A stretch of DNA of 64,000 nucleotides. Origin: Geodermatophilus obscurus. GTDB taxonomy: Bacteria; Actinomycetota; Actinomycetes; Mycobacteriales; Geodermatophilaceae. The notes beneath the pieces are model-generated. The model searched no databases. It had not been told where the DNA came from and saw nothing but the letters and a program-made list of their open reading frames with translations. Below, one piece after another: positions 8,845 to 16,432 of this stretch. The translations under genes and the position numbers were made by a program. How positions within the stretch are numbered: position 1 is the stretch's first letter; every line of letters starts with the position of its first letter. Where the stretch lies: assembly GCF_900115395.1 (NCBI RefSeq), contig NZ_FOWE01000008.1, positions 243,679-307,678 of the forward strand. The letters run 5' to 3'.

Positions 8845-9387
8845 TCAGGTGCCGGGTGGCGCCGGCTGGGTACGCCCGCCACGACGGCGCGGCGCGGGCG
8901 GGTCGAGCTGCATGCCCGGCAGCGGAGGGGTGCCCCCGGTGTGGTGGCGTGCCCGCAGCTCGGTGATCTCCTTCTCGAAGTCCTCGACCGAGGTGAAGGC
9001 GCGGTAGACGCTGGCGAAGCGCAGATAGGCCACCTCGTCGAGCTCGCGCAGCGGCCGCAGGATCGCCAGGCCCACCTCGTGGCTGGGCACCTCGGCCACC
9101 CCGCTCGCCCGGATCGCGTCCTCCACCTGCTGGGCCAGCTGCTGGAGCTGGTCCTCGTCGACCGGCCGCCCCTGGCAGGCCCGGCGCACGCCGGCGACGA
9201 CCTTGGAGCGGTTGAACGGCTCGCTGACGCCGCTGCGCTTGACGACGGCGAGGACGGCCTCCTCCACGGTGGTGAAGCGGCGACCGCAGGCCGGGCACGA
9301 GCGACGGCGGCGGGTGGTGGCCCCCTCGTCGGCCTCGCGCGAGTCGATCACGCGGCTGTCGGGGTTGTGGCAGAACGGGCAACGCAC
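8845..9387 (-). CDS. nrdR: transcriptional repressor NrdR
   Basis: 180 aa. An N-terminal zinc ribbon ([17 protein letters not shown], then [10 protein letters not shown]) supplies four cysteines; an ATP-cone follows from [16 protein letters not shown] to the FASVYRAF segment. NrdR senses ATP/dATP and represses ribonucleotide reductase genes by binding paired NrdR boxes. The last ~25 residues (proline- and arginine-rich) extend beyond the core. GTG start at 9385-9387 with a strong AGGAGGTGA ribosome site. It sits directly upstream of nrdJ, its evident target, and two NrdR boxes overlap the promoter, so it should be autoregulated. Confidence 0.97.
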   Translation of the reverse strand: MRCPFCHNPDSRVIDSREADEGATTRRRRSCPACGRRFTTVEEAVLAVVKRSGVSEPFNRSKVVAGVRRACQGRPVDEDQLQQLAQQVEDAIRASGVAEVPSHEVGLAILRPLRELDEVAYLRFASVYRAFTSVEDFEKEITELRARHHTGGTPPLPGMQLDPPAPRRRGGRTQPAPPGT

Positions 9388-9592
9388 TGCGGTTCACCTC
9401 CTCCGGGAACGGGCTCGGCACCGGGACCCCGGTGGCGGACGGGACGTGCCGGCGGACTCCCCGGGTGCTGTGCGCACCCCGCCCGCCGGCCTCTGCTGCC
9501 GGCCTCTGCTGTGGACCTCCCTGGGGACATCCGGTGGACGTCCGGGGGAGGAGCTGAGGACGACCTGTGGAGGACTTCCTTCAGTGCAACTA

Positions 9593-9634
9593 CTAGATGT
9601 GGGGGGACAGTAGGCCGCCCTCCACTACATCTGC
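9593..9634 (-). promoter_or_regulatory. tandem NrdR boxes
   Basis: CTAGATGTGG (9593-9602) and CTACATCTGC (9625-9634) match the CwAtATaTwG core of the NrdR box at 7 and 6 of 10 positions. Their centres are 32 bp apart, three helical turns, which is the spacing known for cooperative NrdR binding. One box overlaps the -35 and the other lies just downstream of the -10 of the predicted nrdR promoter. Confidence 0.75.
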
Positions 9635-9636
9635 AA
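9607..9636 (-). promoter_or_regulatory. predicted nrdR-nrdJ promoter
   Basis: On the minus strand TTGCAG (-35, 9631-9636) is followed after 18 nt by TACTGT (-10, 9607-9612). It is framed by the two NrdR boxes. The leader to the nrdR GTG would be about 210 nt. Confidence 0.6.
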
Positions 9637-9639
9637 GGC

Positions 9640-9908
9640 GAGGGCAGGCGTGTCTCTTCCGCCGAGACCCGGTCGTGACCCCTCCGTGACCACGGGCGAG
9701 CACCTCCCCCACCCGTCACACGACACGCCGCGACGAGCGGTGTGTCGGCGCGCAGGAGGCCGGTCGCGGGTGTAGACGCACCCCTCCCCGACCGTGGTGG
9801 GGACACGCGCCGTCCACCCACCGGCCACCACCCGGCGACGGACCGCGACCCCGTCGGGCACCCGTCACGGGACGACCGGGGGGCGACGCCCCCGGTCCGG
9901 CGGACCGC
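9640..9908. other. non-coding gap upstream of the nrdR promoter
   Basis: About 270 bp between the nrdR promoter and the stop of the repeat-tailed protein gene. Open frames here have arginine/proline-rich compositions typical of antisense reading in GC-rich DNA, and no recognisable protein. I see no riboswitch and no strong hairpin. Confidence 0.5.
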
Positions 9909-10694
9909 TCAGGCCGACGGCCGCACCGGCGGTCGCCCGCCGCGCGCACCGGGCACCAGGTCACCGACGCGGATCGGCCGGGTCAGCATGTCGTGGTCGC
10001 CGGCGGCGGGAGCCGCCATCGCGGGTGCGGCACCGGCAGGACCACCGACGGCGGGCGCGGCAACGGTGGGCGCGGCGACGGCGGGCGAGGCGACGGTGGG
10101 CGTGGCGACGGTGGGCGCGGCGACGGTGACGTCCGGCTGCCCGGCTCCGCGCTCGACGGGAGCGGCGTCGACCGCGGGGCCTCCCGCGACGGCGGGCATC
10201 TCCGTCGTGACGGCGCGGTGCCGTCCGGCGGCGGACCCGGCAACGGATCCCGCAGGGGCGCGGTGGCGGCCCGCGATGCCGGCACCGACGGCGGGCTGCT
10301 CCGCGGTGACGTCGGCACCGTGCCGGCGGGAGCGGCGGGGCCGGACGGCGGCAGGCGCCCCGGCCGCGGCCGGCATCGCAGCAGTGGCCGGCATCGCAGC
10401 AGTGGCCGGCATCGCAGCAGTGGCCGGCATCGCAGCAGTGGCCGGCATCGCACCGGTGGCCGGCGCCGGCGCGAGCGACAGGTGGCGCTCCGGCAGCCGC
10501 ACGTCGGCCAGGCCGACCCACGTGCCGGCGCCCTCCACGACGCCGGGGACCTGGGCCCGCAGCTGGACCCAGGCCTCGCAGCCCCCGGTCTCGTCGTGCC
10601 GCCAGCCGAGCATCGCGCCCGGCACCCAGGCGCCGTCCACCAGCACCTCGACGTCCTGGGGCGATCCGAAGGCCACGGCTGACCTGCTGTTCAC
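9909..10694 (-). CDS. hypothetical protein with N-terminal domain and long low-complexity repeat tail
   Basis: About 261 aa from a GTG at 10692-10694 (start uncertain; an in-frame GTG lies 12 nt upstream, and AGGAG at ~10705 suits neither perfectly). Residues ~5-70 form a compact conserved-looking domain (VEVLVDGAWVPGAMLGWRHD...WVGLADVRLPERHLSLA) that looks like a small SH3/Tudor-like beta fold. The rest is Ala/Pro/Thr/Val rich: five ATAAMP-type hexapeptides, then VAAPT-type pentapeptides. There is no signal peptide or membrane segment. It is downstream of and co-directional with the LysM gene. Function unknown. Confidence 0.65.
   Translation of the reverse strand: MNSRSAVAFGSPQDVEVLVDGAWVPGAMLGWRHDETGGCEAWVQLRAQVPGVVEGAGTWVGLADVRLPERHLSLAPAPATGAMPATAAMPATAAMPATAAMPATAAMPAAAGAPAAVRPRRSRRHGADVTAEQPAVGAGIAGRHRAPAGSVAGSAAGRHRAVTTEMPAVAGGPAVDAAPVERGAGQPDVTVAAPTVATPTVASPAVAAPTVAAPAVGGPAGAAPAMAAPAAGDHDMLTRPIRVGDLVPGARGGRPPVRPSA
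10050..10130. repeat. 15-bp degenerate coding tandem repeat
   Basis: About five diverged copies of GTGGGCGCGGCGACG, encoding a VA(A/T/S)PT-type pentapeptide in the C-terminal tail of the hypothetical protein. It is older-looking than the 18-bp array. Confidence 0.7.
10372..10461. repeat. 18-bp coding tandem repeat, 4 perfect + 1 diverged copy
   Basis: Unit GGCATCGCAGCAGTGGCC starts at 10372, 10390, 10408 and 10426 with no mismatch, and a fifth copy from 10444 differs in the middle (ACCGGT). Each unit encodes one ATAAMP hexapeptide on the minus strand, so length changes keep the frame. Confidence 0.95.
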
Positions 10695-10836
10695 GGCTGC
10701 TGACACGCTCCTGACCGTAAGTGACCGTCCGCGGCCAGTTCGTGAGCGACCGGGCGTCGATGGTTGACGAACCGTGCCGGACGCTCTCGTCACTTCCCCG
10801 GAGCCCCTCCCGCCCCTCCGGCGCCACCGACGGAGG

Positions 10837-11550
10837 TCAGGGCACCTGCAGGACCTGGCCGGGGACGACCACGGAGCCCTCCAGGTCATTGAGGACCACG
10901 ATCGCGTCGACGACGGCGCGCACGTCCTCGTCGGGCCCGGTGACGCGGTCGGCGATGGACCACACGGTGTCCCCCTGCTCGACGACGACGCTGCTCTCCC
11001 CCGCCAGGCGCAGACCGGGGTCCGGCGCCAGGACCTCCCGGCCCACGACGGCGCCCGCGAGGCCCGAGGCCAGGACGAGGACGGCGACCAGGCGGCGTCC
11101 GCGGCGGGTCAGCCGGACGGGCGGCGGGGTGCACCGGCCACGGACGAGGCCCCGCGCCGGCGCGGACTGCGGCGGGCGGCCGCCCGGCCGGACCGGGTCA
11201 CGGCGGGTGCGAGGGGCCGCGGCGGCCGGGCCGGTGGTCCGCGGCGCCCGGTCGACCGGACGGTCGGGAACCGGCCGCAGGTGCCCGGTGACACGGGGGC
11301 CGGAGCCGGGCAGGCCGGCGGCGGGGACACGGGAGCGGGCTCCACCGGAGCCGTATCCACCGGAGACCGGCCCACCCGAGCCGGGCGTACCGGAGCGGGC
11401 CGCCACCGGGGACGGACCGACCGCAGCGGTGCGACGGGGTTGGCGACCACCCGCGCCCGCCGCTCCCTGCACCTCCTCGCGGAGCAACGGCCGCCACGGG
11501 ACGCGGACCGCTGCGTCGAACTCCAGGACCGCCTGCCGCACGCTGCCCAT
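10837..11550 (-). CDS. LysM membrane protein divergent from lexA; candidate SOS division inhibitor (ChiZ/DivS/YneA role)
   Basis: 237 aa from ATG 11548-11550 with GGGAG ribosome site. The N-terminal ~150 residues are basic, glycine/proline-rich and probably disordered; one transmembrane segment (LVAVLVLASGLAGAVVG) is followed by an extracytoplasmic LysM domain (VEQGDTVWSIADRVTG...VVLNDLEGSVVVPGQVLQVP). The position back-to-back with lexA, with SOS boxes between them, matches Mycobacterium Rv2719c (ChiZ), Corynebacterium divS and Bacillus yneA, small membrane proteins that halt division during SOS. I infer the same role here; enzymatic activity on cell wall is not evident from sequence. Confidence 0.8.
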   Translation of the reverse strand: MGSVRQAVLEFDAAVRVPWRPLLREEVQGAAGAGGRQPRRTAAVGPSPVAARSGTPGSGGPVSGGYGSGGARSRVPAAGLPGSGPRVTGHLRPVPDRPVDRAPRTTGPAAAAPRTRRDPVRPGGRPPQSAPARGLVRGRCTPPPVRLTRRGRRLVAVLVLASGLAGAVVGREVLAPDPGLRLAGESSVVVEQGDTVWSIADRVTGPDEDVRAVVDAIVVLNDLEGSVVVPGQVLQVP

Positions 11551-11573
11551 GACCACTCCCTCGTCAGGCCCTC

Positions 11574-11589
11574 TCGAACACGCGTTCGA
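11574..11589. promoter_or_regulatory. LexA box 1 (TCGAACACGCGTTCGA)
   Basis: Perfect TCGAAC-N4-GTTCGA palindrome of the Gram-positive/actinobacterial SOS type, 24 bp upstream of the LysM gene start. Confidence 0.92.
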
Positions 11590-11590
11590 C

Positions 11591-11606
11591 TCGAACGTGT
11601 GTGCGA
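11591..11606. promoter_or_regulatory. LexA box 2 (one mismatch)
   Basis: TCGAAC-GTGT-GTGCGA, one mismatch from the consensus, offset 17 bp from box 1. Confidence 0.65.
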
Positions 11607-11653
11607 TGTCTACCGCATGGCAGTGACGGGGTCGACCCGACACGGACCCCGTT

Positions 11654-11669
11654 TCGAACACACGTTTGA
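11654..11669. promoter_or_regulatory. LexA box 3 (TCGAACACACGTTTGA)
   Basis: TCGAAC-ACAC-GTTTGA, one mismatch from the consensus, about 180 bp upstream of the lexA start; probably the autoregulatory operator of lexA. The remainder of 11551-11848 shows no gene. Confidence 0.88.
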
Positions 11670-11848
11670 AGTGCCGGCCCCGAGGCGCTACGGTCCGGTG
11701 AGCAGCCCTCCGCCCGCCGTCGGCGCCGACGCGGGCGGCGCCTGCCGGCTCGCGACCGGAGCCTCCGGTCGCGGGACGGACGGGCGCTCCGCCACGGGCG
11801 GTGGGCAGGACACGAGGGCCGCGGGGACGCGGCCGGCGAGGAGGAGAC

Positions 11849-12637
11849 GTGGCGGGCACGAGCGGCACCGGCCAGGGCACGCGCGCGGGCACGGCCACCC
11901 GGCGCACCAGCGGCAGGCGCGAGACCGCCTCCGGCGGCGGGACGGAGACCGCCGCGGTGCGCACCTTCCCCGACCGGGCCGAGGCCGGTGACGGGCTGAC
12001 CCAGCGCCAGCGCCGGGTCCTCGAGGTCATCCGCGACTCGATCGAGCGCCGCGGGTACCCGCCCTCGGTCCGGGAGATCGGCGAGGCGGTGGGGCTGTCC
12101 TCCGCGTCGTCGGTCGCCCACCAGCTGTCGGTGCTGCAGAAGAAGGGCTGGCTGCGGCGCGACCCCAACCGCCCGCGGGCACTCGACGTCCGGCTGCCCG
12201 GAGACACCACCGCCACGGCCGAGTCCGCGCCGGCGGTCCCCGCGGCCGCCGACGGCGCCACCGCGCCCACCTACGTGCCGCTCGTCGGCCGGATCGCCGC
12301 CGGTGGCCCGGTGCTGGCCGAGCAGGCGGTCGAGGACGTCTTCCCGCTCCCCCGCGAGCTGGTCGGCGAGGGCACCCTGTTCATGCTCCGTGTCGCCGGT
12401 GACTCCATGGTCGACGCGGCGATCTGCGACGGCGACTGGGTCGTCGTCCGTCAGCAGCCGACCGCCGAGAACGGCGAGATCGTGGCCGCGATGCTCGACG
12501 GCGAGGCCACCGTCAAGACCTACAAGCGCCGCGACGGGCACGTGTGGCTGCTGCCCCACAACGCCGCCTACGAGCCGATCCCGGGCGACGAGGCCACCAT
12601 CCTCGGCCGCGTCGTCACCGTCCTGCGCCGCGTCTGA
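11849..12637 (+). CDS. lexA: SOS repressor LexA
   Basis: 262 aa from GTG 11849, chosen for the GGAGGAGAC ribosome site just before it. The first ~45 residues are low-complexity (Gly/Thr/Arg), longer than in most LexA. The winged helix-turn-helix follows ([53 protein letters not shown]). The self-cleavage Ala-Gly is in GRIAAGG, the catalytic Ser in GDSMVD (~residue 185) and the Lys in TVKTYKRR. RecA-stimulated cleavage releases the SOS regulon; candidates here are lexA itself, the divergent LysM gene and recA. Confidence 0.97.
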   Translation: MAGTSGTGQGTRAGTATRRTSGRRETASGGGTETAAVRTFPDRAEAGDGLTQRQRRVLEVIRDSIERRGYPPSVREIGEAVGLSSASSVAHQLSVLQKKGWLRRDPNRPRALDVRLPGDTTATAESAPAVPAAADGATAPTYVPLVGRIAAGGPVLAEQAVEDVFPLPRELVGEGTLFMLRVAGDSMVDAAICDGDWVVVRQQPTAENGEIVAAMLDGEATVKTYKRRDGHVWLLPHNAAYEPIPGDEATILGRVVTVLRRV

Positions 12638-12670
12638 CCGGTCCGCTCGGCGGTCCCGTGGGCGGGCCGC

Positions 12671-13729
12671 TCAGCCGGAGGACGGTGGGGCCGGCTGCCG
12701 GCGGAGCAGCCGGCCACCGATCCACAGCAGCAGCGTGGCCACGGCGGCCGCGATGAGCCCGGCGACGACCGAGGACAGGCCGGTGCCGCCGTCGTCAAGC
12801 AGGGCCGCCAGCGACGGATCCGCGGCCGCCGACGGCGTCGGGGCGGGGGTCCGCGCGGGGACCGGCACCAGCGTGACGTCGCCCGGCAGGCCCTCGCCGG
12901 CGACGAGGAGCGCGCTGCCGTCCGCGGTGAAGGACACCGCCTCCCCCTGGGGAGCGGGCGGCAGCGGGATGCGCACCGGTTCGCCGGCGAGCGCGGCCGG
13001 GACGTCGGCACCGGTGAGCGCCCAGACGTAGGCGTCGGTGTAGGTGCGCAGCGCGATCCGGCTGCCGTCGCGGGCGACCGCACCGCCCGTCACCAGCAGC
13101 TGCCCGGCCCGGCCCACCGGGCCACCAGGCGTGCCGGTCAGCGTGAGCGTCACCGTGCCGACGTCGGCCAGCGCCACCGTGCCGGCGTCGGTCAGCGGCG
13201 CCGCCGGGCGGTAGACGTGGCTGGCGCCCAGCACCTCCTTGGTGACCACGTGGGGAGTGCCGTCGGGGGCGACGAGCAGCGCCTCGGCGTCGTGCGGGCC
13301 GTCGGGGTAGGTGAGCCGGTACAGCGACGTCGTGCCGTCGGGCCGCAGCGCGATGAGCGCGACGGTGGTGCGGGTGGCGTTGTTGTCCCCGGTGTCGGCC
13401 AGCCAGACCGTGCCGTCGGGCCCGACACCGAGGTCCTCGGGGTCGTAGGGGTCGAGCGGCGCGACGGTCTCGTCGACGACCCGGCACGCCTGGTCGAGCA
13501 CCGACACGGTCACCTGGTCCCCGCCGTCGGGGATGGCGAGCATCCGGTCGCCGACGTCGACCAGCCCGGACAGCTCGGCCAGCCGGGGGTCGGTGACCTG
13601 GCACCGCGGTGACGGTCGGGCCGGCTCCTCGGCCGACGCGGGGACCGCGGGGAGGAGCGCCAGCGCCAGACCGAGGCCGACCGCAGCGGCCCGCCGGGCG
13701 CTACGCGGGGGGACGGCCGACTCGGGCAC
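12671..13729 (-). CDS. exported, membrane-anchored beta-propeller-like protein
   Basis: 352 aa. It has an N-terminal signal peptide (RRAAAVGLGLALALLPAVPASA), a central region of ~250 residues with repeated D-G-T-x-W/P blades (GPDGTVWLADTGDNNATRT, PDGTTSLYRL, PDGTPHVVTKE), and a C-terminal membrane helix (SSVVAGLIAAAVATLLLWIGG) followed by RRQPAPPSSG. This suggests a surface-anchored propeller facing outward. No catalytic motif is recognised. The GTG start at 13727-13729 lies inside the upstream PAP2 gene (29-bp overlap), so the two are probably one transcript. Confidence 0.75.
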   Translation of the reverse strand: MPESAVPPRSARRAAAVGLGLALALLPAVPASAEEPARPSPRCQVTDPRLAELSGLVDVGDRMLAIPDGGDQVTVSVLDQACRVVDETVAPLDPYDPEDLGVGPDGTVWLADTGDNNATRTTVALIALRPDGTTSLYRLTYPDGPHDAEALLVAPDGTPHVVTKEVLGASHVYRPAAPLTDAGTVALADVGTVTLTLTGTPGGPVGRAGQLLVTGGAVARDGSRIALRTYTDAYVWALTGADVPAALAGEPVRIPLPPAPQGEAVSFTADGSALLVAGEGLPGDVTLVPVPARTPAPTPSAAADPSLAALLDDGGTGLSSVVAGLIAAAVATLLLWIGGRLLRRQPAPPSSG

Positions 13730-14465
13730 TCGCCCAGCGTGACATCACGACTGCGTCGAGTGCGTGCACCACGCCCAGCAGCAGCACCCCGACGGCGGCA
13801 CCGACGACCGCGTCGGTGACCCAGTGGAAGTCCAGCGACACCATCGCGATGCCGGTGGCGACCGGGCCGACGACGCTGAGCAGCCACAGGGTCCGCTGCA
13901 CCCGCGGGTCGAGGCGGTAGTCGACGGCCAGCCAGCGGGCCACGCCCCACATGAGCACGGCGTTGGCCACGTGCCCGGAGGGGTAGCTGGCGCCGTCGCG
14001 GTGGAAGAAGGACCCCGGGTAGGCCGGCGCAGTGCGGCCGGTGCCGTACTTGACCGCGTAGACGACGAGCGTCAGCAGGACCAGGGCGGTGAGCACGCGC
14101 ACCAGCGGGACGAGCGTGCGCCGGCGCCAGCACAGCCAGCCGACGAGCCCGGTCAGGACGATGAGGATGGTGCCGCGCCCGCCGATCTGCGTCACCGCCC
14201 ACACCGGCCAGTAGCCCGGGGAGTCGCGCAGGTCCCAGCTGCTGACCACCTCCGAGACCTGGAGGTCGAGCCGCTCCAGCACGCCACGGCTGAGCAGGTC
14301 GGCGGTGACGGCGACGGCGACAGCGAACGCGGTCAGCAGCAACCACCACGGCGGCCGGCCGGTCGTCACTCCGGCGCGCGCGGGGACGGGGGCCGACGGG
14401 TCGCCGTCGGCCGGCGCTCCGGGCCCCGGCCGCACCGTGCCGCTGCTCAGACGGCCGCTGGTCAC
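13701..14465 (-). CDS. PAP2-family membrane phosphatase
   Basis: 254 aa with about six membrane segments after a Pro/Gly-rich N-terminus. The three phosphatase motifs are visible: KYGTGRTAP (motif 1), YPSGHVAN (motif 2) and SLDFHWVTDAVVG (motif 3, with the catalytic His and Asp; the usual Arg of SR is replaced by Leu). Such enzymes dephosphorylate lipid phosphates such as phosphatidic acid or undecaprenyl pyrophosphate on the outer face of the membrane. GTG start at 14463-14465. Confidence 0.88.
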   Translation of the reverse strand: MTSGRLSSGTVRPGPGAPADGDPSAPVPARAGVTTGRPPWWLLLTAFAVAVAVTADLLSRGVLERLDLQVSEVVSSWDLRDSPGYWPVWAVTQIGGRGTILIVLTGLVGWLCWRRRTLVPLVRVLTALVLLTLVVYAVKYGTGRTAPAYPGSFFHRDGASYPSGHVANAVLMWGVARWLAVDYRLDPRVQRTLWLLSVVGPVATGIAMVSLDFHWVTDAVVGAAVGVLLLGVVHALDAVVMSRWASARVGRPPA

Positions 14466-14522
14466 CCGGTCACGGTACCGGCCCGTGACCCGTCCGTGAC
14501 CTCGTCGACCGCAGACGGCGAG

Positions 14523-14561
14523 CCGCCCGGGTGGCCGGCGGGGCGCCGGTCACCCGGGCGG
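14523..14561. terminator. inverted repeat between hflX and PAP2 gene
   Basis: CCGCCCGGGTG (14523-14533) pairs with CACCCGGGCGG (14551-14561) around a GC-rich loop, 18 bp beyond the hflX stop. Likely hflX terminator. Confidence 0.55.
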
Positions 14562-14578
14562 GTGAGAGCAGGAAGGGG

Positions 14579-16129
14579 TCAGCCGACCGGTGCAGCGAAC
14601 CGCTCGAGGGCGGCGGCGAGTCCGCCGTCGACCCGCGCGGTGAGCCGGGTGCCCTCGGCCTCGTGCTGCTCGCTCAGGACCTCGCCGTCGCGGTGGACGC
14701 GGGCGACCAGGTCGCCGCGGTCGTAGGGCACGAGCACCTCGACCTCGACGTCGGGGTGCGGCAGCCGGGCGGCCACGATCTCGCTCAGCCGCTCGATGCC
14801 CTCACCGGTCCGCGCCGAGACCCACACCGCGCCGGGCAGGGCCTGCCGCAGGGTGAGCACGTCGTCCTCGGTCATGGCGTCGACCTTGTTGACGACGATC
14901 AGCTCGGGCACCGCCGCAGCGTCGATCTCCCGCAGCACCACGTGCACCGCGTCGATCTGGCCGAGCGGGTCGGGGTCGGAGCCGTCGACGACGTGCAGCA
15001 GCAGGTCGGCGCCGGCCACCTCCTCCAGCGTCGACCGGAACGCGTCGACGAGCTGGTGCGGCAGGTGCCGCACGAAGCCGACGGTGTCGGTCAGCGTGTA
15101 CTCGCGGCCGTCGGGCGACTGCGCGCGGCGCACGGTGGGGTCGAGGGTGGCGAACAGCGCGTTCTCCACCAGCACGCCCGCGCCGGTGAGCCGGTTGAGC
15201 AGGCTGGACTTGCCGGCGTTGGTGTAGCCGGCGATCGCCACGCTGGGGACGGCGTTGCGGTCGCGCGCCGAGCGCTGGGTGGCACGGGCGGTGGCCATGC
15301 CGGCGATCTCGCGGCGCAGCTTGCTCACCCGCGCGCGGATCCGCCGCCGGTCGGTCTCGATCTTCGTCTCACCGGGTCCGCGGGTGCCGATCCCGCCACC
15401 GCCGGCGACACGGCCACCGGCCTGCCGGGACAGCGACTCACCCCAGCCACGCAGCCGCGGGAGCATGTACTGCATCTGCGCGAGCTCGACCTGGGCCTTG
15501 CCCTCCCGGCTCGTGGCGTGCTGGGCGAAGATGTCGAGGATCAGCGCGGTCCGGTCGACCACCTTGACCTTGAGGATCTTCTCCAGCGCGTTCAGCTGGC
15601 CGGGGGTCAGCTCGCCGTCGCAGATGACGGTGTCGGCGCCGGTGGCGGCGACGACGTCGCGGATCTCGTTGGCCTTGCCGGAGCCCACGTAGGTGCCGGC
15701 GTCGGGCTTGTCCCGCCGCTGGCTCACCGCCTCGAGCACCTCCGAGCCCGCCGTCTCGGCGAGCGCTGCCAGCTCGGCCAGCGACCGGTCGGCGTCGGCC
15801 TGGGTGCCCTCGGTCCACACCCCGACGAGCACGACCCGCTCGAGGCGCAGCTGCCGGTACTCGACCTCGCTGATGTCGGCGAGCTCGGTGGACAGCCCCG
15901 CCACCCGGCGCAGCGCGCCACGGGCCTCGAGGTCGTAGGAGCCGGTGGTGTCGTCGGCCTGGTCGACCGGGCCCTCCGGCACGGGACGCGGGGTCCCGTC
16001 CGCGCGCTCGGCCCGGTCCTGCGCGTCCGCGAGCACGGCGCGGTTCTGTGCGGTCGTCATCGGGTCCAGCGTGACACGCGCGTCGTCAGCGGTCACCTGG
16101 GTTGTCGTCGTGTGTGCAGTCGTCGTCAT
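14579..16129 (-). CDS. hflX: GTPase HflX
   Basis: About 516 aa. The N-terminal HflX domain (AGLSTELADISEVEYRQLRL, then YVGSGKANEI, VICDGELTPGQ, LDIFAQHATSREGKAQVELA) precedes the GTPase: G1 GYTNAGKSSL, G3 DTVGF, G4 NKVD. HflX binds the ribosome and rescues stalled or heat-damaged 50S particles. Start choice is uncertain: ATG at 16127-16129 begins a Thr-rich MTTTAHTTTT tail without a ribosome site; ATG at 16059-16061 (MTTAQNRAV) is an alternative. It diverges from the 67-aa gene, with 99 bp between. Confidence 0.94.
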   Translation of the reverse strand: MTTTAHTTTTQVTADDARVTLDPMTTAQNRAVLADAQDRAERADGTPRPVPEGPVDQADDTTGSYDLEARGALRRVAGLSTELADISEVEYRQLRLERVVLVGVWTEGTQADADRSLAELAALAETAGSEVLEAVSQRRDKPDAGTYVGSGKANEIRDVVAATGADTVICDGELTPGQLNALEKILKVKVVDRTALILDIFAQHATSREGKAQVELAQMQYMLPRLRGWGESLSRQAGGRVAGGGGIGTRGPGETKIETDRRRIRARVSKLRREIAGMATARATQRSARDRNAVPSVAIAGYTNAGKSSLLNRLTGAGVLVENALFATLDPTVRRAQSPDGREYTLTDTVGFVRHLPHQLVDAFRSTLEEVAGADLLLHVVDGSDPDPLGQIDAVHVVLREIDAAAVPELIVVNKVDAMTEDDVLTLRQALPGAVWVSARTGEGIERLSEIVAARLPHPDVEVEVLVPYDRGDLVARVHRDGEVLSEQHEAEGTRLTARVDGGLAAALERFAAPVG

Positions 16130-16228
16130 ACAGAGGGTGCAACACCGGACGAGCCCGCGTGCATCCCGCCGGCCGGCGGGTAGGGCTGCGGGCGAGGGCA
16201 CGCACGACCACCGATCAGGGAGACAGCC

Positions 16229-16432
16229 GTGAGCACCAGCGACGACGCCGGCATCGACGACCCGGGCCGCGACCCCGTGGGCCTCGATGTGCCGCGCAAC
16301 CCCTTCGGCGGCGCCGACCAGGACACCGGGGCCGGCTCGCCGCGGGGCACCGGCAACGTGGGCCCCGGGGACAAGCCCGAGGCGCCCACCGACGAGCCGG
16401 AGACCCGGGCGGACACCCCGGACAACCCCTAG
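16229..16432 (+). CDS. small acidic hypothetical protein (67 aa)
   Basis: GTG start preceded by AGGGAGACAGCC. The product (MSTSDDAGIDDPGRDPVGLD...) is rich in Asp, Gly, Pro and Glu, acidic, probably disordered, with no cysteines or hydrophobic segments. The good ribosome site and G/C-rich third positions support it. Its TAG stop overlaps the dapF stop on the other strand (16429-16432). It fills the gap between hflX and dapF. Family not recognised. Confidence 0.65.
   Translation: MSTSDDAGIDDPGRDPVGLDVPRNPFGGADQDTGAGSPRGTGNVGPGDKPEAPTDEPETRADTPDNP

Noticed and set aside
5089..9678. A 1,529-codon plus-strand frame antisense to nrdJ-nrdR
   Set aside because: Shadow of two genes with complete active-site motifs on the other strand.
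9640..9908. Cobalamin riboswitch for nrdJ
   Set aside because: A GCAGGAGGCCGG-like string near 9750 recalls a B12 box, but it lies on the wrong strand and no other conserved core elements are present.
10372..10461. CRISPR array
   Set aside because: Units are contiguous, 18 bp, in frame within a protein gene, and no cas genes are present.
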